28,919 bases of DNA. Source: JBGPYB01 sp041493035 (lineage in GTDB: Bacteria > Acidobacteriota > Vicinamibacteria > Fen-336). The position numbers were made by a program, and so were the translations under genes. This document shows, one piece after another, positions 7,638-15,815 of the stretch (position 1 is its first letter; each line of letters begins with the position of its first letter). The DNA lies in assembly GCA_041493035.1 (NCBI GenBank), contig JBGPYB010000047.1, positions 1-28,919 of the forward strand, given 5' to 3'. A model generated the notes under the pieces. That model saw nothing but the letters and a program-made list of their open reading frames with translations, was not told the DNA's origin and searched no databases.

Positions 7638-8351
7638 TCAATCACAAGCTCCTGCTTTCCCGGGTGTGACCCCATGCTCAGGAACGTCTCTGGAGTCGGG
7701 GTCCGGCTCGCGCCGGAAAGCGCAGTCACGCAGATTGCAGTAGGCGCAGATTGCGACGTACTTCGAGTGCGGCACGCTCGGCCCGATGCTGATGGCGGCC
7801 GAGATGGACTTGCGCGGCTCCATGAAAAAGGTCGGCTTCAGCGTCACGCCGGACAGGCGGCTCGGCAGCAGGCCGAAGATCTCAGTCTGGCCCTCGATGG
7901 GCCAGCCGCGATAGCCAGGGCTGATGCGGCGGTTGGTGTAGACGCCCGCCTGGCCGACGCGCTTGCAGATCTCGGCGTTCACGACGTCGGTGACGGCCTC
8001 GACGCTGGCGGAGCCGATCGCGTCGAGGACGAGCGCACGCAGCGTCTCGCCCTTTGCCGAAAGCTCGGCCACGCGATCCTCGAGACCGCGGCCGATCGTG
8101 GTGACGCTGAAGGCGATCTTCAGGGCGCCGCGAAAGGGACCCGAGCCGGGAGCCTCGGGCAGGGTCTTGATCGCGTAGGAGCCGCGTGGCTCGACCAGGC
8201 CGCGAGACTCCGCGACCATCTCCTCGATGCGCGCCGCGACGGGCGGCGCGGGCGGCCTTCGGCCCGGAACGTAACCCAGCAGGCGCACCACCTCGCGCAG
8301 CTCCAAGGTGAACGGGACGTGTTGCAGGACTTCGATCGGAGTTTCCCCCAT
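7638..8351 (-). CDS. MetH-activation-domain-like protein (cobalamin reactivation)
   Basis: A 237-aa stand-alone homologue of the vitamin B12-dependent methionine synthase activation domain. It has the AdoMet-binding-type motif SPGYRGWP (144-151), then IFGLLPSRLSGVTLKPTFFM, and a late ISIGPS. The C-terminus adds Cys202, Cys205 and Cys210 (CAYCNLRDC), seen in stand-alone versions and possibly for an Fe-S cluster or metal. The expected role is reductive methylation of cob(II)alamin on the neighbouring corrinoid protein, using AdoMet as methyl donor. Its ATG shares one base with the stop of the upstream MttB-family gene (TGATG), so the two are translationally coupled. No methionine synthase catalytic domains are attached or adjacent, which points to service of the methyltransferase operon. 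A RamA-type activator is the usual alternative and is not seen here. Confidence 0.8.
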   Translation of the reverse strand: MGETPIEVLQHVPFTLELREVVRLLGYVPGRRPPAPPVAARIEEMVAESRGLVEPRGSYAIKTLPEAPGSGPFRGALKIAFSVTTIGRGLEDRVAELSAKGETLRALVLDAIGSASVEAVTDVVNAEICKRVGQAGVYTNRRISPGYRGWPIEGQTEIFGLLPSRLSGVTLKPTFFMEPRKSISAAISIGPSVPHSKYVAICAYCNLRDCAFRREPDPDSRDVPEHGVTPGKAGACD

Positions 8352-9670
8352 CAGCGCGCGGCGGCGCTCGATGTCGTCGACGCGAGATGCTCGAGGGCCG
8401 CGTCCACGGCCGGCGCCAAAGGTTCGACGGCGTGGCTCTCGATCAGCCGCCGCGCCTCCTTGCTCGCGCGTTCCCGGTCGCCGGCGAACTTCGTGACGAC
8501 GAACTCCTTCATGTGCCTCAGCGTGTGCTTCTGCGCGAGGAAGTGGCCCCCGGGCCCGACCTCCCGGATGACATCCTCGGCAAGCGTCTCGGCGCTGACC
8601 TCCTGCACGGCGGCAGCCAGGCGACAGTCGCGGAGCGCCTCGTGGTCGATGACCATCTGGTCGTACGCGAGGATCGTCGAGGTCTCGATCAGCCCTCCGC
8701 CGCTCAGCAAGTCGGGTTTCGCCAGCATGGCCAGGAGCCCGCCGCTCGAGAAGCACGGGATTCGGAGGCTGCGGCCGAGCTCCGCCGCCGCCGCCGCGGT
8801 CCACCCGGTGCGCGGATCGTCGTAGTTCGTGGCTCCCGTCCGGGGCTCCGCGAAGGATGCGAAGGAGCAGTAGATGACCGGCGCGCCCGGATGCAGCGTC
8901 TCGATGATCGTGATGAAAGCCAGCGACTCCGCATGGGCGAGCAGCAGGTTGCCGGCGGCGGTCGCCGGCGCCGTAACGCTTGCGATCGGCATGCTACAGC
9001 ACACGACCGGCAGCCCCGCCGCGGCCAGCGTCAGCGCCGCTTCGGTCCCGTCGGGGTCGAGCCGAAGCGGGGAGACGACGCTGATCAGGGCCGACACGGG
9101 CGGGCCGTCCACGACGCCCTCGTCGTTCAGGAGCCGCGCCATACCCGCGAGCTGCTCCGCTTCCTCGCGCCGGGTCACGTCGATCATCTGGACGTGCTTG
9201 ACGGTGTTGCGCAGCGCGGTCAGGTATTCGAGGGGGACGCGCAGGCTGGGCGGCACGTCCTGGGCGCTCACCATCATCCAGTAGACGTCGAACTCCGCAA
9301 GCGCGTCGGTGAGCCGCGCGCTCCGGGCGACGTCGGCCAGGACCGAAGGTCTGACGTTGCCGGTGTCGAGATCGACCACCTTCGCGCCGCAGCCGTCGGT
9401 GGCCGCGTGGGAGCGCCGGCCGTCGAGGATCGCCCCGAGGCCCGCGCCGCGGGCCCCCAGGTGCACCGTGCCAGGGGCGAGGGCGAGGGCGGCATCGATC
9501 GAGGCCCGGGACAGCCGCAGCCGTTCTCCGGCACCGCCCGTCCCGACGCCGCGCTCGCGGAGCTTGTCGACAAGCGCCTTCGGGGCGGCAAGGCCGACCT
9601 CCTCGAGCACGCGCAGCGCGCCCGCGTGGATATCCGATCGCTCGTGATCGGTGAGCGCTTGAAAAGCCAT
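8351..9670 (-). CDS. MttB-family (trimethylamine/glycine-betaine-type) corrinoid methyltransferase, copy 1
   Basis: A 439-aa TIM-barrel protein of the MttB superfamily. It would transfer a methyl group from a quaternary or tertiary amine to the cobalt of the adjacent corrinoid protein. Family features include an N-terminal helix region (ALRVLEEVGLAAP), ATDGCGAKVVDLDTG, central VVSPLRLDP and PIASVTAPATAAGNLL, and C-terminal VGPGGHFLAQKHT. The frame contains no in-frame amber codon, so it belongs with the non-pyrrolysine members such as MtgB rather than methanogen trimethylamine MttB. The true substrate (glycine betaine, proline betaine, carnitine or other) cannot be told. ATG 9670 has AGAGGAA in front, 11 nt after the corrinoid-protein gene; the open frame further upstream is not coding. 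It shows recognisable but limited similarity to the second MttB at 10352-11779. Confidence 0.88.
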   Translation of the reverse strand: MAFQALTDHERSDIHAGALRVLEEVGLAAPKALVDKLRERGVGTGGAGERLRLSRASIDAALALAPGTVHLGARGAGLGAILDGRRSHAATDGCGAKVVDLDTGNVRPSVLADVARSARLTDALAEFDVYWMMVSAQDVPPSLRVPLEYLTALRNTVKHVQMIDVTRREEAEQLAGMARLLNDEGVVDGPPVSALISVVSPLRLDPDGTEAALTLAAAGLPVVCCSMPIASVTAPATAAGNLLLAHAESLAFITIIETLHPGAPVIYCSFASFAEPRTGATNYDDPRTGWTAAAAAELGRSLRIPCFSSGGLLAMLAKPDLLSGGGLIETSTILAYDQMVIDHEALRDCRLAAAVQEVSAETLAEDVIREVGPGGHFLAQKHTLRHMKEFVVTKFAGDRERASKEARRLIESHAVEPLAPAVDAALEHLASTTSSAAAR

Positions 9671-9681
9671 GCTCGTTCCTC

Positions 9682-10347
9682 TTACGCGGACGCCGAGGCG
9701 GGCGCCGCCAGCTTCTGGAAGAGCCGCATCGCCTCGAGACCATCCCTGGCGAAGCCGTCGGCGCCGATCTCGGCGGCGTACTCGCGGGTCACAGGCGCCC
9801 CCCCGATCACCACACGCACGCCGGACCGGAGGCCGGCTTCCGTGAGGGCAAGCACGATCGCCTTCATCTCCGGCATCGTCGTCGTGAGAAGCGCGGAAAG
9901 TCCCACGAAGGACGCCTTCTCCTCGCGCACCGCGGCCACGAAACGCTCGGTCGCCACGTCGGTGCCGAGATCCACGACGCGGAAGCCCGCGGCCTCGAGC
10001 ATGGCCCCCACGATGCTCTTGCCGATGTCGTGGATGTCGCCCTTGACCGTGCCCATCACGCAGCACGGCGGATCCCCGCGCGAACCGCCGCGCCGCAGGA
10101 TCTCCGGTTGCAGCACGCCCATCGCCGCCTTCATCGCCTCGGCCGCCAGGATCATCTCGGGAAGGTAGAGGTCCCCCGCCTCCCAACGCGCACCGACGCC
10201 GCGCAGCGCCTGTGTGAAGCCGTCCTCGAGCACGGCCAGCGGGTCGAGGTCGGTGTGCAGGGCTTCGCGGGCGAGCGCGGCCGCCGCCTCGGCGTCGCCT
10301 TCGGTGACCGAGGCCTGGATTCTCGCGAACAGGTTTCTCTCGTCCAT
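9682..10347 (-). CDS. Corrinoid (B12-binding) methyl-carrier protein, MttC/MtbC type
   Basis: A 221-aa carrier protein. Residues about 1-88 form the helical B12-binding cap (Met/Glu-rich YLPEMILAAEAMKAAM). Residues about 93-215 form the Rossmann-like cobalamin domain with DIHDIG (104-109; His106 is the lower axial cobalt ligand), SALLTT (151-156) and VIGGAP (180-185). It would accept a methyl group from either MttB-family partner and pass it to a second methyltransferase or tetrahydrofolate, which is not encoded in the window. ATG 10347 is preceded by GAGGTGA, which overlaps the stop of the upstream gene 4 nt away. It lies between the two methyltransferases, which suggests one carrier shared by both. 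Confidence 0.92.
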   Translation of the reverse strand: MDERNLFARIQASVTEGDAEAAAALAREALHTDLDPLAVLEDGFTQALRGVGARWEAGDLYLPEMILAAEAMKAAMGVLQPEILRRGGSRGDPPCCVMGTVKGDIHDIGKSIVGAMLEAAGFRVVDLGTDVATERFVAAVREEKASFVGLSALLTTTMPEMKAIVLALTEAGLRSGVRVVIGGAPVTREYAAEIGADGFARDGLEAMRLFQKLAAPASASA

Positions 10348-10351
10348 GGCT

Positions 10352-11779
10352 TCACCTCACTGTTCCGGCCCGCGCGACGATCGCGTCCAGGGCTTTGTCC
10401 ACGTCCGGGGCCAGCGGCGACACCTGGTGGTCGCGCAGCAGGCCGCGCGCGCGCTCGCCGGCCGCCTCGACCTCGGACTTCCCGCGCTTCGACCAAGCGT
10501 CGTACGAGCCGCGCTGGTGGAGGCGCGGCGCGAAGTGTTCGCCGGCCTTCAGAAAGTCCAGCGTCGCGCGCTTGCCCAGGAAGTTGCCGCCGATGCCGAC
10601 CTCGCTGATCAGGTCCAGCATGAGGTGGCGCTCGTCGGCCTCGAAGCCGCGGGCGACAGCGCGGATGCCGCGGAAAATCTCGTCGTCGATCACGAGCTGC
10701 TCGAGGCTCAGCATCTGATGGGAATCAAGCAGCCCGAGGCCGGTCACGACGTCGCTACCCGCGAGGACGGCCGTGAGGCCGCTCGCCATCTTTTCCCACG
10801 CGGCCTGCGGCCCCGGCGTCTTCGCGTCGCTGACGACACCCTGCGCCATCACGGGCACGCCGTAATGATGGCCCATTTCGGTGAGCGCCAGGTTCAGCAG
10901 CGAAAGCTCCGGCGCGCCGGCGGCGTAGAGGCCGGTCCGCATGTCGAGGATCGTGGAGCCGATGCCGAAGAGCATCGGGCAGCCCGGCTGGGCGAGCTGA
11001 TAGAGCACGACGCCGCTCAAGAACTCCGCGACCGTCTGGACCGCCGTCCCGGCGAGTGTCACGGGCGCGGTCGCTCCGGCGAGCGGCATCGGCAGCAGGC
11101 AGATCGGAACGTGGTGGCGCGCCATCTCGATGCACGCGCTCGTCATCTCCGCCTCGTGTTGAAGCGGAGAGACGGGGCACACGGTGAGCGAGAAGAGCGG
11201 GCGTTCGCGGTGCCGGCGCCGGTCGCCGAGGAGCGCGTCGAGCATCTCGAGCAGGAAGGGAACATGCTCGGGCGTCTTCACCTCGTGCTGAACGTGGCGC
11301 GACTGATGCCGGAACCCCGTGGCCGCCTCGGCGAGGGTGCGGACCTGGCCCGGCACGTCGCCGGCTACGACCGAGGCCCAGTAGAAGTCCACGGACTCGA
11401 GCGCGTCGGATAGACGCGTGACCTCGACGAGGTCGGCTAGGGTGGACGGCCGCCGCATGCCCGTGCGCGCGTCCAGCGTGAACGTCCCCTGGCCGTCGAG
11501 ACAGGCGTGGACGCGGCCGCGGCCGAGCACGACGTCTCGCGCCGGATCGCGGGCGGCGAGAAGCACCTCGTGGGGGAGCAACGCCAGGCAGCGCTCCACG
11601 AGGTCCGGCGCGATCCGGATGGCCCGCGTCTCCGGATCGAAGCGCTGTCCGGCATCCTGGAGGAGCGTCTCGGCGGCCTGCGAGCCGAAGCGGACGCCGA
11701 CGCAGTCGAGGATCTGGAGAGCGCTTTGGTGCACCCTTCGGATGGCTTCCGCGTCCAGCAGCCGAAGCGTGGGCAACAT
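10352..11779 (-). CDS. MttB-family corrinoid methyltransferase, copy 2
   Basis: A 475-aa MttB-superfamily protein and the first gene of the methyl-transfer operon. Motifs include LQILDCVGVRFGS near the N-terminus, HACLDGQGTFTLDARTG (a DGxGxxxxDxxTG pattern matching copy 1), TVCPVSPLQHEAEMTSA and PMPLAGATAPVTLAGTAVQ in the middle, then GLGLLDSHQMLSLEQLVIDDE and SEVGIGGNFLGKRAT at the C-terminus. There is no in-frame amber codon. The moderate divergence from copy 1 suggests a different amine substrate, not a recent duplication. ATG 11779 has GGAGAA upstream. It is transcribed divergently from the FAD oxidoreductase at 11888, with a palindromic operator candidate in the shared 108-nt gap. Confidence 0.87.
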   Translation of the reverse strand: MLPTLRLLDAEAIRRVHQSALQILDCVGVRFGSQAAETLLQDAGQRFDPETRAIRIAPDLVERCLALLPHEVLLAARDPARDVVLGRGRVHACLDGQGTFTLDARTGMRRPSTLADLVEVTRLSDALESVDFYWASVVAGDVPGQVRTLAEAATGFRHQSRHVQHEVKTPEHVPFLLEMLDALLGDRRRHRERPLFSLTVCPVSPLQHEAEMTSACIEMARHHVPICLLPMPLAGATAPVTLAGTAVQTVAEFLSGVVLYQLAQPGCPMLFGIGSTILDMRTGLYAAGAPELSLLNLALTEMGHHYGVPVMAQGVVSDAKTPGPQAAWEKMASGLTAVLAGSDVVTGLGLLDSHQMLSLEQLVIDDEIFRGIRAVARGFEADERHLMLDLISEVGIGGNFLGKRATLDFLKAGEHFAPRLHQRGSYDAWSKRGKSEVEAAGERARGLLRDHQVSPLAPDVDKALDAIVARAGTVR

Positions 11780-11837
11780 GACCGGGAGTTCTCCAGGAAG
11801 ACGTCTCGCGAGCGTAGTCGGCGGGGCCAGACGGCCA

Positions 11838-11853
11838 TATGACGGCGGTCATA
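11838..11853 (+). promoter_or_regulatory. Palindromic operator candidate, copy 1 (TATGACGGCGGTCATA)
   Basis: A perfect inverted repeat TATGAC-GGCG-GTCATA in the divergent gap between the MttB copy 2 start (11779) and the FAD oxidoreductase start (11888). Close copies occur at 14178, 20799 and 20986. The TGA-N6-TCA core has the spacing of Crp/Fnr-superfamily sites. An AATAAT stretch at 11865-11870 could be a -10 element, which would place the palindrome over the -35 region. Regulator identity is inference. Confidence 0.6.
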
Positions 11854-11887
11854 CACGCGCCATCAATAATGGCTGGCGGAGGCGCGC

Positions 11888-13498
11888 ATGGTGCGCAGCT
11901 ACGACGTCGTCGTGATCGGAGCCGGCCATAACGGTCTCGTGGCGGCCTGCTACCTTGCGCGCGCCGGGCGTTCCGTCTGCGTTCTCGAGCGCCGCGACCG
12001 GGTGGGCGGCGCCTGCGTGACCGAGCAGCTCTGGCCCGGCTACAAGGTCTCGACGACGTCGTACGTCACGACCCTCTTCGACCCGCGCATCGTCCGGGAC
12101 TTCGACCTCGAACGACACGGCTACCGAGTCGTGAAGCAGGAGCCCGCGTTCTTCCAGCCGTTCCCCGACAATCGCTCCCTCCTCCTTTGGGGCGACGAGC
12201 AGACGGACCAGGCCGAGTACCGCAAGTTCTCGGCCCGCGACGCCGGGCGCTTGCCGGAGTTCCACGCCGCCCTCGGGAGGCTCGCCGACCTGGCGCGCGC
12301 CATCGCGACGATGAAGCCACCGCGTCTGCCGGTGCCGCGCTGGGGCGACGTGCCCTCGGTACTGGCCCTCGTACAGAACGGCCTTCGCCTGTCGCCCACC
12401 GATCTCGCCCGCTTCGTCGAGGTTGCCACCGCCGGCATCTTCGACTACATCGAGCCGTTGTTCGAGTCAGAGCAGGTGCGGGCCTTCTACTGCTCGCAGG
12501 CCGTGATCGGCGCCTACGGTGGCGTCCACACGCCTGGCACGGCGGCGCTGCTGCTTCACGACTTCCTGGGGGGCGTCCTTGGCTCACGCGGCGTGTGGGG
12601 CGTCGTGCGCGGCGGCATGGGAGCGATCGCGGAGGCGCTGGCTACGGCGGCGCGCGGCCTGGGCGTGACGATCCGGACGGACGTCGCGGTCCGCGAGATC
12701 CTCGTCGAGCAGGGGCGTGCCGCGGGCGTCGTCCTCGAAAGCGGCGAGGAGGTCCGTGGCCGCGCGGTCGCTTCGAACGCCGACCCGCGCCGCACCTTCC
12801 TGGGCCTCACCCCGTCACATGCGCTGCCGCCGGAGTTCCGTCAGGCGATCGAGCGCTACCGCAGCCTGGGCGCGTCGCTCAAGGTCCACCTGGCACTCGG
12901 CGAGTTGCCGGACTTCACGGCGATGCCCACGGGTGCCAGTGGCGCCCCGGGCCCGCAGCATCGCGGCCTGATCGTGCTCTGCCCGAGCGCCGACTACATC
13001 GAGCGCGCCTGGGACGAGGCCAAGCGGGGCGACTTGTCCCAGGAGCCGATGGTCGAGGCATGCCTCCACAGCGTCCTGGACGAGACGGCCGCGCCCGTCG
13101 GGAAGCACGTGATGAGCTGCTTCGTCCAGTACGGCGCACGCCATCTCGCGGCGGGCTCGTGGTCCGATCTCAAGCCCGTGGTCGCCGAGCGCGTGATCCG
13201 GACGCTCGCGCGCTATGCGCCGAACCTGCCGAAGGCGGTCGAGGCCTGGCACGTCTACACGCCCGAGGACTTCGAGGTGGAATTCGGCTTGACCGGCGGA
13301 AACATCTACCAGGGCGCCATGACCCCCGAGCAGCTGTTCAGCTTCCGGCCCGCGGCGGGCTACGCGGACTACCGGAGCCCCGTCAGGCACCTCTACCTCT
13401 GCGGGGCTGGCGCGCACCCCGGCGGCGGCGTCTGGGGCGCTGCGGGGATGAACGCGGCGCGGGAGATCGTGAAGGACTTCCGCCGTCAGTGGCGGTGA
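11888..13498 (+). CDS. FAD-dependent oxidoreductase, phytoene desaturase / PYROXD2-like
   Basis: A 536-aa flavoprotein. The N-terminal dinucleotide-binding motif VVVIGAGHNGLVAACYLARA (7-26) is followed by a Glu at the end of strand 2 (VLER) and RVGGAC. The C-terminal FAD-contact region contains YLCGAGAHPGGGVWGAAGMN. The middle substrate domain resembles the carotenoid-desaturase/PYROXD2 family. No carotenoid genes are nearby, so a phytoene substrate is not implied; these proteins are often annotated NAD(P)/FAD-dependent oxidoreductase without a known reaction. ATG 11888 has GGAGG six to seven nt upstream. The gene diverges from the methyl-transfer operon, so a role linked to methylated-amine catabolism is possible but unproven. 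Its 3' end overlaps the convergent DUF6448-like gene by 13 nt. Confidence 0.85.
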   Translation: MVRSYDVVVIGAGHNGLVAACYLARAGRSVCVLERRDRVGGACVTEQLWPGYKVSTTSYVTTLFDPRIVRDFDLERHGYRVVKQEPAFFQPFPDNRSLLLWGDEQTDQAEYRKFSARDAGRLPEFHAALGRLADLARAIATMKPPRLPVPRWGDVPSVLALVQNGLRLSPTDLARFVEVATAGIFDYIEPLFESEQVRAFYCSQAVIGAYGGVHTPGTAALLLHDFLGGVLGSRGVWGVVRGGMGAIAEALATAARGLGVTIRTDVAVREILVEQGRAAGVVLESGEEVRGRAVASNADPRRTFLGLTPSHALPPEFRQAIERYRSLGASLKVHLALGELPDFTAMPTGASGAPGPQHRGLIVLCPSADYIERAWDEAKRGDLSQEPMVEACLHSVLDETAAPVGKHVMSCFVQYGARHLAAGSWSDLKPVVAERVIRTLARYAPNLPKAVEAWHVYTPEDFEVEFGLTGGNIYQGAMTPEQLFSFRPAAGYADYRSPVRHLYLCGAGAHPGGGVWGAAGMNAAREIVKDFRRQWR

Positions 13499-14106
13499 GC
13501 GCTTCCGCCCGGTGCCTCGTGGTCCGCGTGGCTCACGGTGACCGCGTCCCCGTGGAGCCGCTCCGCGTAGTGCATGAACTCCACGTACGCCGACACGTAG
13601 GCGCGCCCTCCCTCGACGTCTTCCGCTGCGTGCTTCTTGGCTTCTACCGCCCGGCCAAACCGTTCTCGCAGCCCGTTGTCGATCTCCGTCGTCAGCATCT
13701 TGGCCAGCACCTCCACGGACGCCTTGTCGAGTGCCTCGTCGGCGGCGGCGATCGCAGGGTCGATGGCGGTCCCGGCGGGCTCGATGCCCATGTAGGGCGC
13801 TCCTTCGCCCTCGCGGTGGACACGGACGAGCGTCTCGAAGAAGAGCTGGTCAGCGAGGTCCCTGGCCTCCGGTCCCATGGCGCGCACGGCGAGGGCGCGT
13901 CGGAAGATCTCCCGTATCGTGGCTTCCGCCTTCGGTTTGACCCACTTGAGCACGGGCGTGACGTCGCCCGAGGCGAGGGCAGCCTGAGCATCCTTGATCA
14001 CCGGGCCGTCCATTGTGTCGCAATGAGCGCGGGCCGAGGATGGAACCGCGAAAACGGCCAACGCCACCGCGACGACGACTCCAGCGACTCGACTTGACTG
14101 CGTCAT
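13486..14106 (-). CDS. Exported DUF6448-like protein
   Basis: A 206-aa protein with an N-terminal Sec signal peptide (hydrophobic residues about 7-22, likely cut after SSARA near 27), so the mature protein would begin HCDTMDGPV. This start, a following helical body, and a His-rich tail ending in HADHEAPGGSAHRH match what I recall of the DUF6448 family, whose function is unknown. His/Asp/Cys content suggests metal binding (inference). ATG 14106 is chosen because GAGGAG precedes it; an ATG four codons upstream (14118) lies on top of the ribosome site. A copy of the shared palindrome lies 71 nt upstream (14178-14193), the same element found before the nos and hemerythrin genes, so control by redox state or nitrogen oxides is a reasonable guess. 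Confidence 0.72.
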   Translation of the reverse strand: MTQSSRVAGVVVAVALAVFAVPSSARAHCDTMDGPVIKDAQAALASGDVTPVLKWVKPKAEATIREIFRRALAVRAMGPEARDLADQLFFETLVRVHREGEGAPYMGIEPAGTAIDPAIAAADEALDKASVEVLAKMLTTEIDNGLRERFGRAVEAKKHAAEDVEGGRAYVSAYVEFMHYAERLHGDAVTVSHADHEAPGGSAHRH

Positions 14107-14177
14107 GGCGCTCCTCATGGCTTGGAACGGTGACCCCGACGGGCCTTTGGATCATCGGGCCACCTTCCCGGACGCCC

Positions 14178-14193
14178 TATGACCGCCGTCATG
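14178..14193 (-). promoter_or_regulatory. Palindromic operator candidate, copy 2
   Basis: On the minus strand the site reads CATGACGGCGGTCATA, differing from copy 1 at one base. It lies 71 nt before the DUF6448-like start (14106) and 108 nt before the amidotransferase on the other strand. The asymmetric ends of the consensus point toward the DUF6448-like gene. Confidence 0.6.
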
Positions 14194-14301
14194 TGCCGGC
14201 TCGTCCACGGCCGCCGGGAATGGATGGCGGAACCAGTTGATCCGGAGGCCGCGCGCACTAGCTGCGGTACCTTGTAGCGTAGCCTCCCGGTAGACTGGGC
14301 C

Positions 14302-15030
14302 GTGGCTCGAATCCTCGCCATTCTCCACGCCCCCGAGGAACACCTGGGGGCACTCGAGCCGTGTCTCGTAGGCCTGGGCCACACCCTCGACGTACGCGCC
14401 ACGCCCGGGCTCCTGCCGCCCACCCTCGCGGAGGCCGGGTGCGCCGCCCTCATCGTCATGGGCGGGAGCATGGCTGTCTACGAGGCGGACCAGTATCCCT
14501 TTCTCAGGGACGAGCTGCGCCTCATCGCTGAGGCGATCCGCCTCGGGTGCCCCGTCCTGGGCATCTGTCTGGGGAGCCAGTTGCTCGCCTGCGCGGCGGG
14601 GGGGCGCGTCTACCGTGGTTCGCGGACCGAGGTGGGCTGGCTTCCCGTCCGTCTCGTCGAGCGCGATCCCTGGCTCGAGGGTTGGCCGGACGTGTTCGAG
14701 CCCTTCCACTGGCACGGCGATACGTTCCACCTGCCTCCCGGCGCGACGCTCCTCGCCTCGACCGAGGCGTTCGCGCATCAAGCCTTCCGTGTGGGCAGCG
14801 GCGTGGGCCTCCAGTTCCACGTCGAGGCCACGGCCGACATGGTGCGGGAGTGGTGCGCCGCCCCCGGACTGAGCGAGCGCTGGCGGATGCCCGCCGGCCA
14901 CATCGAACGGTCGGAGGCCGCCGCGGCGGTAATGGCACCCCTCGTTGGCTCGCTGGCGGCGGCCTTCGCCCGCGCGGCCGAGAACGCCCCCGGTGACCCC
15001 CCAACACCTTCAGGAAGGCTTTGCACCTGA
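14302..15030 (+). CDS. Class I glutamine amidotransferase-like protein
   Basis: A 242-aa cytosolic protein of the class I GATase fold (GMP-synthase/gamma-glutamyl hydrolase type). The nucleophile elbow GICLGSQLLA gives Cys89. The catalytic His173 and Glu175 are in LQFHVEA, and a conserved FHWHGDTFHLP segment lies at about 135-144. All three triad residues are present, so hydrolytic or amidotransfer activity is plausible. No synthase partner domain is attached, so the acceptor is unknown; stand-alone members include gamma-glutamyl-polyamine hydrolases and GMP synthase-like proteins. The start is GTG 14302 with no strong ribosome site. The 3' end overlaps the convergent aldolase gene by 21 nt. 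Confidence 0.82.
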   Translation: MARILAILHAPEEHLGALEPCLVGLGHTLDVRATPGLLPPTLAEAGCAALIVMGGSMAVYEADQYPFLRDELRLIAEAIRLGCPVLGICLGSQLLACAAGGRVYRGSRTEVGWLPVRLVERDPWLEGWPDVFEPFHWHGDTFHLPPGATLLASTEAFAHQAFRVGSGVGLQFHVEATADMVREWCAAPGLSERWRMPAGHIERSEAAAAVMAPLVGSLAAAFARAAENAPGDPPTPSGRLCT

Positions 15031-15786
15031 TGCGCGAGCTCCGCCGCCAGGAACAAAGCGTCCCTCTGCCGCCATGTCGGTCGGGCGCTGGCGTCGCTCG
15101 TCGCGCTGGCCGTACGACACCCGATACTCTCGGTGGAGGGTGCCGACCTCCTCGTGGGGCAGCGGCACCGGATCGCCCAGCGCTCGTGCCGCGGAGTAGA
15201 TCCGGGCACCCTGCTCGACCACCAGGCAGACCCTGAGCGCGTCGCGCGTGGTGCGTCCCACGCCCACGAGGCCGTGGTTCGCGATGAGGACCGCATCGCG
15301 ATCGCCCAGACCGCGGACGACGGCGTCGGCGAGCGCCGCGGTGCCGGCCCGGGCGTACTCAGCGCACTCGACGGGGCCGCCGACGGCCTGGGCCAGGTCC
15401 TCGACGATCGGGGGCAGCGCCAGGCGCAGGACGGAATGGGCGGTGGCGTACACGCTGTGGGTGTGGACGATCCCTCCCACGTCTTCGCGCGCCCTGTAGA
15501 TTCCGAGGTGCATGGGCAACTCCGAGCTGGGCCGGAGGAGGCCGTCGACCACGGCGCCGGTCGGCACGTCCAGCACGCACAGCATCCCCTCGTCCAGGGC
15601 CTCGTACTCCACGCCGCTGGGCGTGATGACAGCGAGGGCCGTCGCCGGAACGCGGGCCGACACGTTGCCCCAAGTCGATGCCACGAGTCCGAGGCGGGAC
15701 ATGCGCCGAGCGGCGTCGACGACGTTCCTTCGAGTTTCGGTGGTCACCTCTTCGACACGCTTCCGACCGCGTCTCAGTTGGGTCAT
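15010..15786 (-). CDS. Class II aldolase/adducin-family protein (fuculose-phosphate aldolase-like)
   Basis: A 258-aa zinc-dependent class II aldolase/epimerase-fold protein. Metal and acid/base residues are in place: Glu89 (SSELPMH), His108 and His110 (VHTHSVYATAHS) and His171 (ANHGLVG). The STWGNVSAR segment (37-45) matches the phosphate-binding loop of the family. It would cleave a sugar phosphate to DHAP plus an aldehyde, or epimerise or decarboxylate a related compound; the substrate cannot be told. ATG 15786 is the start that gives the usual N-terminus; ATG 15819 (11 codons earlier) is possible, and neither has a clear ribosome site. The open frame continues upstream to 16314 but there looks like non-coding, Arg-rich translation. 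Confidence 0.83.
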   Translation of the reverse strand: MTQLRRGRKRVEEVTTETRRNVVDAARRMSRLGLVASTWGNVSARVPATALAVITPSGVEYEALDEGMLCVLDVPTGAVVDGLLRPSSELPMHLGIYRAREDVGGIVHTHSVYATAHSVLRLALPPIVEDLAQAVGGPVECAEYARAGTAALADAVVRGLGDRDAVLIANHGLVGVGRTTRDALRVCLVVEQGARIYSAARALGDPVPLPHEEVGTLHREYRVSYGQRDERRQRPTDMAAEGRFVPGGGARASGAKPS

Positions 15787-15815
15787 GACGGCACCAGGGG
15801 CAGCGTCGGCGAGCT

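Noticed and set aside
9671..10186. N-terminal extension of the MttB copy 1 frame into the corrinoid-protein gene
   Set aside because: The corrinoid protein with DIHDIG, SALLTT and VIGGAP clearly occupies the other frame, and ATG 9670 has its own ribosome site.
8351..11779. Pyrrolysine (in-frame amber) in the MttB-family genes
   Set aside because: Both frames run through without an internal stop, so there is no sign of amber decoding.
12815..13417. 200-codon minus-strand frame opposite the FAD oxidoreductase gene
   Set aside because: Shadow of a well-supported flavoprotein; no motif and no start signal.
14179..14277. Small plus-strand frame starting at the ATG inside operator copy 2
   Set aside because: The ATG belongs to the palindrome, there is no ribosome site, and the same ATGAC occurs in the other operator copies.
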